A stretch of DNA of 64,000 nt from Botryotinia globosa (taxonomy: Eukaryota; Ascomycota; Leotiomycetes; Helotiales; Sclerotiniaceae), in assembly GCA_014898425.1 (NCBI GenBank), contig RCSZ01000014.1:372001-436000 (forward strand). Direction: 5' to 3'. Under the pieces are notes generated by a model, which worked only from the letters and a program-made list of their open reading frames with translations, was not told the DNA's origin and did not search any database. Made by a program: the position numbers and the translations under genes. Of the stretch, positions 57,518-64,000 are shown piece by piece (positions within the stretch are counted from its first letter, which is position 1; each line of letters opens with the position of its first letter).

Positions 57518-58980
57518 ACAAAATCCACTGGTGGTGGTAGGTAGACATTCACGGTCTAAGATGAATTTGGGTATGGAGATTTCATTGAGAAGGCTTTGTT
57601 GATTGGAATGAGTTTTTTCGGTGAATTATGTTGGATTTGTATTGCTATTTTCCGAAATTTTGAGTAAAAAATATGCTTGCGGCCTATGTGGTCGAGGATA
57701 TGAGTAATGTGTTGCCTCGTCACATCTGCATTCATCTCGATGAACATTTTAGTTGGCATATGAAGGCAATTCTGCAGGCTACAAGTAAGAACATCAATCT
57801 CCCGACCCCGCAGCAATCTTGAATACCCAAGTCATCCCTTGTTTGGCTGGAATATTGATACTACTAACTAATGAAGATGTGGCAAAGAATAACGGGACAA
57901 ACATCTATCATTGGTTATTCGCACTTCTGCGTAGGGAGAGGAACAATGCCATTTGACGAGATGTCGTTTGATGCAAGGCTGGCCAGACTATAATGGAAGG
58001 ATTTTCCAAGTGTTTCTCCCGAGTTCCGGCGATGAAAGATGTAATAGTGCCCGTTTTACCAACCTCACCATGGGCGATATTCACACTCACAATCAGAGGC
58101 CTTAGATCTGGCTCGGCGAAAATGATGTGTTTCCTGGGCAGCACTTGAATTTCTCTCCACCATGGGGAACAACACCAAGGATCAAGACTGGACTACGTCT
58201 CGAAGAAAAGCACACGTGAATATGAAAGCTCTTGCGAGAGAGCTAGACTTATCAAATCGATATTCATGAAATTAGTTACTCAATACTGCTTAGGACGAAG
58301 TAGAGTCCAAATCCCGAGTGTTGCACATGTGTGGGAGTGGAAGATCCCAGTTTCAAGTTTAGTGATTCGATTGTGGCTATCGCGTGATCACCGGTGCCTT
58401 TTGTGGTGAGACAGAGTATGGATGGGTTGTAGAGCCTTGTAGGGGAGGTGTTTATAGATGTGATTATGTGTGAAGAGGCGACAGAGGAAGACGGGCAATG
58501 GGGAGAGATCATCTTGGAATAGTATAGAATGGCTTGCATCGATAAATTAGAACTGTAGGCTTTTCAGTTTGAGCGGCTGAAGTACTGACCTAGCTCCAGT
58601 GAGTTAAATTTCGAATACAGGTCCCAATAAACCTACTCGGGTATGTGCATCCAGAAGCAGCAAGCAAAACGTGAAGCAAAGAGAAGAATTCGAGAAAGCT
58701 TGAACGAGTATCATGAATTTTGTGACAAGTCAGAGGTGAAGTGATACTTCTCACCAAAGTGAATTTCCCTGGTTTGGATTTCGGTTTTCTGGAGTTGCGA
58801 TGCTACTATGCAAGGGGAATTCGTTTATTCAATTCCCCCTACTACCTCGCGATCTCCTGAAACTGCACTTTGTTGGCGATCATGATGTTCTTCGGCGTCC
58901 TCAGATCTCCGCATTATACTTTCAACACCTATTTTTCCTTTCACCCATCTTACATTTCCAGTACATCTCTACTCCCCCCT
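57518..58980. other. Intergenic between HET relic and SAM35-like gene
   Basis: No gene supported. Short frames on the minus strand (57556-58539) show no family features. Confidence 0.5.
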
Positions 58981-60128
58981 TCATACCAGTACACCATCCC
59001 CCTCCCCCCAACACCTCCTAAATACCCTGTCTCTATGCCTCTCAAGATTTCTCCACCTGCCTACTCCCTCTGCCAACCTCTTATCACCCTTCCCCCACCC
59101 CAACCCCTCATCACCCAACAACCACGTATAAGCAAAAACACTCGCATCGAAGAGGCCCGGCGCATCCCCAGAAAACCATTTCTCCTCACCAAGTACCAAA
59201 CTAAGTGCTTCCCATGCTCTGTCCGCTTCCCTATAAATCATTTCCTGGTCAATAATTTCCGCGCTCTTTCGCAACTCAGATTCGGCTGCGGAGCGCAATT
59301 GGTGGGCCGTATAGAGGCGAACTGGGAGAGAGGAGGATGCCGGGTCTATGTAGAGGGGAGCGGCTATCGCGCGGAAGTTCGAGGGGGTTAGATAAAGAGA
59401 ATGTAGCTTGGGAAGGTTAGCAGGGTCGTCAAGTCTAATATTGGGCAAGCAAAGAGACGTACCCAAGCATTTCTAATGTTATGATCGATTAGAGCTTGAT
59501 AAGCTTCCGATTTCCTACTCTTTGGTTCAGGGACTTTCTTTCCTTGTTCCTTTGCATATTTCACCAGTCCATTACTCGGTATGGGAAGGCAGTCATCTTG
59601 TGAAGAATTCGATTTGATGCCTGGTAAGAGGAAAGGTAGGACACCAGTAGGTGAAGCATGATTATTTGAAGAGACAATGTTATGATTAACTCCTGCGAGA
59701 TTTAAAAACGTCTGCCCATACCGTCAGCCTCGTAGTCTTTCATTTGATATTGCTTGCTTCAATCTCTACATAGGTAGACATACCTGCCATTTCAAACATC
59801 CCGGATTAAAACTTGGTCTGCCTCCATTCTCTTCCTCGCCCTCTCTACAGAAGATATATAAACTGGGCAATCTAGCATCTCTATCATTCCTTCTACCTTT
59901 TGCCCCAGGACTCCTTTGTGGTAATTCGTTTGCTGGATATGTAACAACAGGAACTTTATCAAACAATTTCTTCACCGGTCTAGGTACACTGAATAAATCC
60001 TTTACGGCATTTGTCTGTCGAGTGAAGTTGGATTGATTGTATGTGGTATCTTTCTGGGCAGTCGAGGCATCCTTTCTCTCATTCTGCTTCGGCCTCGCAG
60101 ACGAGGTTGTCTCATTTGAAGGAGGCAT
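58981..60128 (-). CDS. Sam35/metaxin-like subunit of the mitochondrial SAM complex
   Basis: Three exons: 59784..60128, 59463..59711, 58981..59406, total 339 aa, phase 0 junctions. I chose the ATG at 60128 (MPPSNETTSSARPKQ). Features: FSVPRPVKKLFDKVPVVTYP, ANELPQRSP, then a GST-N-like start LPSLYIFC, FNPGCLKWQ/TFLNLAGVNHNIVSSNN, LPFLLPGIKS and, in the GST-C part, NAW/LHSLYLTPSNFRAIAAPL and LGEEKWFSGDAPGLFDASVF. This is the metaxin plan of fungal Sam35/Tom38, which sits on the outer mitochondrial membrane and helps insert beta-barrel proteins through Sam50. A Sam37/Mtx-type assignment is the main alternative. The intron before the last exon uses CCCAAG as acceptor after a CTAAC branch site. Confidence 0.82.
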
Positions 60129-60312
60129 AGCTTCCCTTGCCAATCTCGAATGGTTTAGATAGAGTAGACCAGGGTAATATCGAATCAGAACAAGAATGAT
60201 CGAGTTAAGTCAAATCCGTAACAAATGCGTGACTATGACTAGGTACCTTGGTAGTTTCGGCGCGCCTTCCGATAGTTTCCTTTTCTCTGATGGATCATGG
60301 ATGAGATGGGGG

Positions 60313-60420
60313 ACACAAATGGGACACAAATGGGACACAAATGGGACACAAATGGGACACAAATGGGACACAAATGGGACACAAATGGGACACAAATGGG
60401 ACACAAATGGGACACAAATG
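60313..60420. repeat. 11-bp tandem repeat ACACAAATGGG, about 10 copies
   Basis: Nine perfect units plus nine bases of a tenth, no spacers, about 185 bp upstream of the SAM35-like ATG. Confidence 0.96.
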
Positions 60421-60613
60421 AAAAGGATGAGGCTGCCCGCTGGCTTACCGCACGGCACCGATTCAATTAATTTATTTTTTCAATTTTTTTCTGGATAGCC
60501 GCGATATTGCAAATTTCAATGTGAAAGAAAAGGGCCGAGGGACGGCAAGAGCGGAGGATAGGATAAGATAAGGCACCTTTACATTTCGAATTAGATTCAA
60601 AGGTCCATCCATC

Positions 60614-60655
60614 CAAGTTACAAGTTACAAGTTACAAGTTGCAAGTTGCAAGTTG
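60614..60655. repeat. 7-bp tandem repeat CAAGTTA x3 then CAAGTTG x3
   Basis: Six perfect-length units in two homogeneous blocks that differ by one transition in the last base. Confidence 0.92.
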
Positions 60656-62866
60656 CAACGCTTCCTAGTCATGGTGAGTACACCAGGTATGAGATGTTGG
60701 AACTTAGCACCAGGGACGATCCGATACGTATATTTACCGGAATGTACACCCAAATGCCAAAGTATCTCCCGTTTTTAATTGATGGAAAAATGGATTGATC
60801 CGTAAAATGTAGGATGCTACGACTCACGAGTCACGAGTAGATTGATTATTGTATCTAGGTTCTAGGTACCTAATGAGTGGAGTGAGGGATTGAGCGATCG
60901 AGAAATCAATATTGAAAAGAGATGATATCGTGATTCGTGAAGAATGTCGAGAATTGTCGAGTATGAGAGCTACACCGTAAGTACTTGATGGACCATTTTA
61001 AAGATCTTGGACTTGGATGCATGAACCTACAAGGTATGAAAGAGAACCCCCGAATCATAAGAAATGGGTCTTTTTGGCTCAGGTACGATGCGTACAGAAT
61101 GCATGTAAGATTTCTTCTGACATGCAGGATAAGAGTGCTAGCTAGTATGTCAGTGTGAAGGAAATATATCGTCACATCCAACAAGGTCAAAGGTTTCCAT
61201 CATAAGCGCAAGTGAGAAAGAGAGGTAGGAAAGAAAGATGAAAATATTTATACAGTATATATAAAAGGGGGCAACAATTTGATAGCCGAGTCTTTCTCGA
61301 AAAATCGTCATGCGCATAGGTAGGTACTCTCACACTTTCATACTCTCATACATATACTGTACATACTCGCTACCCACATACTTGCTACATACATACATAC
61401 ATTTAACCTCTTATGAGTCTTATCCGACCTCGCAACGTGGAAATCGTTGTACCTCGGATGAAGAGAAAAGAAACGTCTGATCCGTTTCGGTTCCACAGCG
61501 ATAAGGCTCTTAGTGACTCTCTCACTGCTAACTTACGACTAACTCCATAGTGATATGGGGAAATACTAAAAGCGGATTAGTTCTTCGACAAATTGGTACG
61601 AGTACCTTGCAATTGCGGAGAAAACAAAGCGGTCTTTTCCTTTGCCCATGTCATAAATTGAGTTAGCAACATATATCCCTAGGAGTAGCCGATAACAAAA
61701 TACTTTGGTAAAAATCAACTGAAAAACGGTTGTGGGATATTTGGAGACGACAACCAATTAGATTTGAATTTTACCTTCATAGAGAGGATACTCATGAGAC
61801 AATAATCGATAACCCTAAAGTAACCCCATTCAAAGTCGTAACTCGGATGATGATGCTCCTGCGCTGTCTGTCTAATTGTCAAAAATATGTTTACCGAAAG
61901 GAATCCCTTCTGAATCATTGAGACCCTGGAGAATATCATATCATATCATATCATATCATATTCAACCCACTTCCAAACCTTGCTTGTCTTGTTGAACCCT
62001 TTCAATCCGAAATTGTGAATAAAGAAGAGAATTTCGTCTCTTGATCATCTTGATTCAAATACTTAACAATTCCTTCTTGTCCTCAAAGGAAGTCACTTGA
62101 AACAAAGGACCCGGCTCAAATCATCATCAGCCATATCTCGACCGACCTCTTTCAAGAACCACTTTCCCACATCTTCTCTAACAACGAGAAATCTACCGAG
62201 CACTTAAGAAGCACTCCGTGCCCGCTTCACGTTACGATTACCATCCAAGTTACCTTCCTACCAATCTTCTACTCACCCAGCCATTTTACCCCTCACCTCC
62301 ATCCCTTGGGTTCAAATTGACATCTTTGTTTCTGAATATACTCTCACCCTATCTCTTTCGAAATTGACACTTGATACATCCTCTCGCCCATCGTCATATC
62401 GCAGACCACCAATCCGGTATCAATCTACGTACTTCGAGTCAAGCTTTCTTCAAAATCTCTGGTCCAAGTCCCAAAACAAGACCGATCGTCATATACGATC
62501 CAAACCATCTTCGATTCCCACAATAAGTCCGGGGTTTGGGTTTAAGATTACCCAGTCGAAATTCCGCAGGAGAACCACTTGAAGAATTTTGAGTCTGAGT
62601 TCGACCGAGGTATACGCATTTTGGGAGTTACAAAAAATACAAGAGCAAAGAGCAAGACAAACGAGCGTGGATTCATACGTTCAGATCATACAGATACTTG
62701 AATACCGATCGATACATATATACATATTTCTCCTACCGAAACAATAGAGAAAGTTCCTCATTGAAAATCTGCTCTTCTAACCCCGCTCTTCGTTCCAAAC
62801 ACAACAAAGAAAAATACACTTTTCTATCTACCTGCAACCAACCTTATTTTTCCAAAGAACGCAAAA

Positions 62867-63139
62867 ATGAACGCCCCTCTCACATCACCAACCCGCACCA
62901 CCTCCTCGGCAACTTACTTCCAATCCTTCCCAACCGGCCCCTCGAAATCCTCCACCACCTCCTCCTCCTCCAGCGGCCCAACATCCGCACCTCAACCCCC
63001 CGCACCCCAAGCGCCCCAGCGCTCCTCAAGTCAAGACGAAACCTCCCCGTTTCTCAAAGATTTCAACCTCGTCGCCGAAGCAGCCAAGAGGGCACAGATG
63101 GCATGTCTAATGCGAGATATGGAGAGCTGCGGCTTGTAG
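62867..63139 (+). CDS. Small Ser/Pro-rich protein with helical C-terminus
   Basis: Single exon, 90 aa, ATG at 62867 in an AAAAATG context. The first 55 residues are Ser/Thr/Pro-rich and probably disordered. The last 35 (DETSPFLKDFNLVAEAAKRA, then QMACLMRDMESCGL) are a clean amphipathic helix that looks conserved in character, so I prefer this frame to the overlapping 168-codon frame at 62698-63204, which has biased, Arg/Pro-rich composition. I do not recognise a named family. The long pyrimidine-rich leader suggests translational or developmental control. Coding status is inferred, not proven. Confidence 0.6.
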   Translation: MNAPLTSPTRTTSSATYFQSFPTGPSKSSTTSSSSSGPTSAPQPPAPQAPQRSSSQDETSPFLKDFNLVAEAAKRAQMACLMRDMESCGL

Positions 63140-64000
63140 ATTCTGGGAAGACAGAGAATGGTGGTGTCGATGCGCGTGCGAAAATGTCGATGTGCAATGG
63201 GTAGCACACCTACCCATTAATGCGAATCTGCACCAATCAATCGTCCAGAAATGGAGTGTTGAATAACTCGCACTGCGAACACAAGACGCAACAGGAGAGA
63301 AAGAGAAGATGAGAAGCGATGGGTAATCAGAAATCTATCATCTAGATACTGTTCCCAGTGCACAAACTGCATATCTCGCTTCCCTTTACTAAACCCCTTC
63401 ATCGACATCTATACTCTCCTCTCGCAATTTCGAAACCTGAGCACACATCACATCACTCACTCCCCATCCACTCCACCAACCAACCAACCAACCACCACTC
63501 CTCAAAATAACGAAACCACGAGTTCAAGACAGGCGGCGACGGCGGCGGCGTTTTGGCATTCGGCATTTGGCATCTAGGATATAGCATTGAGCATACCAGG
63601 ACCACTCATGGTGTTTTTTGGCGCTTCCTTTCCTTTTTCCTTTTTCCTTTCAATTTTCATTATCATTATTACGTACACCAGGTACAGCATCGATTGATTA
63701 CTTAATCCAATCCAATCCACTCCAAACATTTTCCAAACATTTTCCAAAATTTTCCACCTCGAAATGAATAACCATCTGGCTGGTTCCCTACCACCTACCT
63801 TTACTATTTATTGTTATCAGACAAAAGGAGAGGAAACGAGAGACGACGAGGGGGAAGAGAGATGGGGTTTCGGAGAAATCAAATGGGAGTTCGGGATCAC
63901 ATACTTATATACTATCATCCCAAATAATAATACCAGAATACCTTGCACGCAAACACTGCTTCTTGGTTTGAGATAGCTATCTAGTATTCACTCTTGAAAT
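63140..64000. other. Right-end intergenic region
   Basis: Nothing called. Contains CCAAC repeats (63474-63493), a GGCGGCGGCG run (about 63540) and CCTTTTTCC-type tracts. Probably the 3' UTR of the small gene and upstream DNA of a gene beyond the edge. Confidence 0.5.

Larger units (their letters stand above)
60129..62866. other. 2.7 kb intergenic region with VNTRs and a long 5' leader
   Basis: No gene supported. The left end should hold the SAM35-like promoter with the 11-bp array; then come the CAAGTTA/G repeat, TCTAGGTACC motifs near 60856-60871, CATA repeats at about 61390-61402 and ATATC x5 at about 61935-61960. From about 62000 to 62866 the plus strand is pyrimidine- and CA-rich, as long 5' leaders of regulated fungal genes are, and could carry upstream frames for the gene at 62867. 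Confidence 0.55.

Noticed and set aside
60196..60498. CRISPR-like array or repeat protein at the 11-bp VNTR
   Set aside because: Units are directly abutting with no spacers, and the genome is eukaryotic; the frame is only a by-product of the repeat.
62698..63204. 168-codon frame overlapping the small gene at 62867
   Set aside because: Arg/Pro/Ser-biased, no ATG at a sensible place, and the overlapping 90-codon frame has a cleaner start and a plausible helix.

Overview
This 64 kb window is nuclear DNA of a filamentous ascomycete. Nearly every gene carries short introns (about 45-90 nt, GTANGT-type donors, CTAAY/CTRAC branch sites close to the acceptor), intergenic DNA is long, and the gene set is typical of Pezizomycotina (EsdC-like protein, Maf1, a HET-domain relic, Cys-rich surface proteins). 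A Leotiomycete close to Botrytis/Sclerotinia is my best guess, by general resemblance only. No rRNA, tRNA, CRISPR array or intact transposon was recognised.

Left part (1-24.9 kb) is mostly housekeeping: a SAC-domain phosphoinositide phosphatase cut by the left edge, a Dal5-type MFS transporter, the Pol III repressor Maf1, the AP-1 clathrin adaptor sigma subunit, the glutamate-cysteine ligase modifier subunit, the KEOPS kinase Bud32, an unknown protein, a golgin-like coiled-coil protein, a small protein with a possible roadblock-like fold, transketolase and a Yap-like bZIP factor. A long array of 41 perfect GGGAT units lies between two convergent genes at 14.2 kb.

Middle part (25-39 kb): a gene-poor stretch with a decayed aminoglycoside-phosphotransferase-like gene, then a carboxymuconolactone-decarboxylase-like protein, V-ATPase subunit c divergent from SNU13, and a peroxisomal acyl-CoA oxidase ending in SKL.

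Surface-protein part (39.7-48 kb): four consecutive membrane-protein genes: a Cys-rich protein, a Rax1-like RGS-domain membrane protein, a single-pass Ser/Thr-rich glycoprotein, and tail-to-tail with the latter an Ecm33-like L-domain protein that seems to use a GC-AG intron and has a one-base homopolymer frameshift. This is the least conventional block.

Right part (48-64 kb): an EsdC-like glycogen-binding protein, an AT-rich stretch, a HET-domain nonself-recognition gene broken by stops that fit C-to-T change, a Sam35/metaxin-like import protein with an 11-bp tandem array in its upstream region, and a small conserved-looking protein after a long leader.

Across the window the palindrome TACCTAGGTA occurs five times perfectly and several times with one mismatch, always between genes. 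Exon limits were derived by hand from splice signals, reading phase and protein-family fit; all gene names rest on remembered family features, not on a search.
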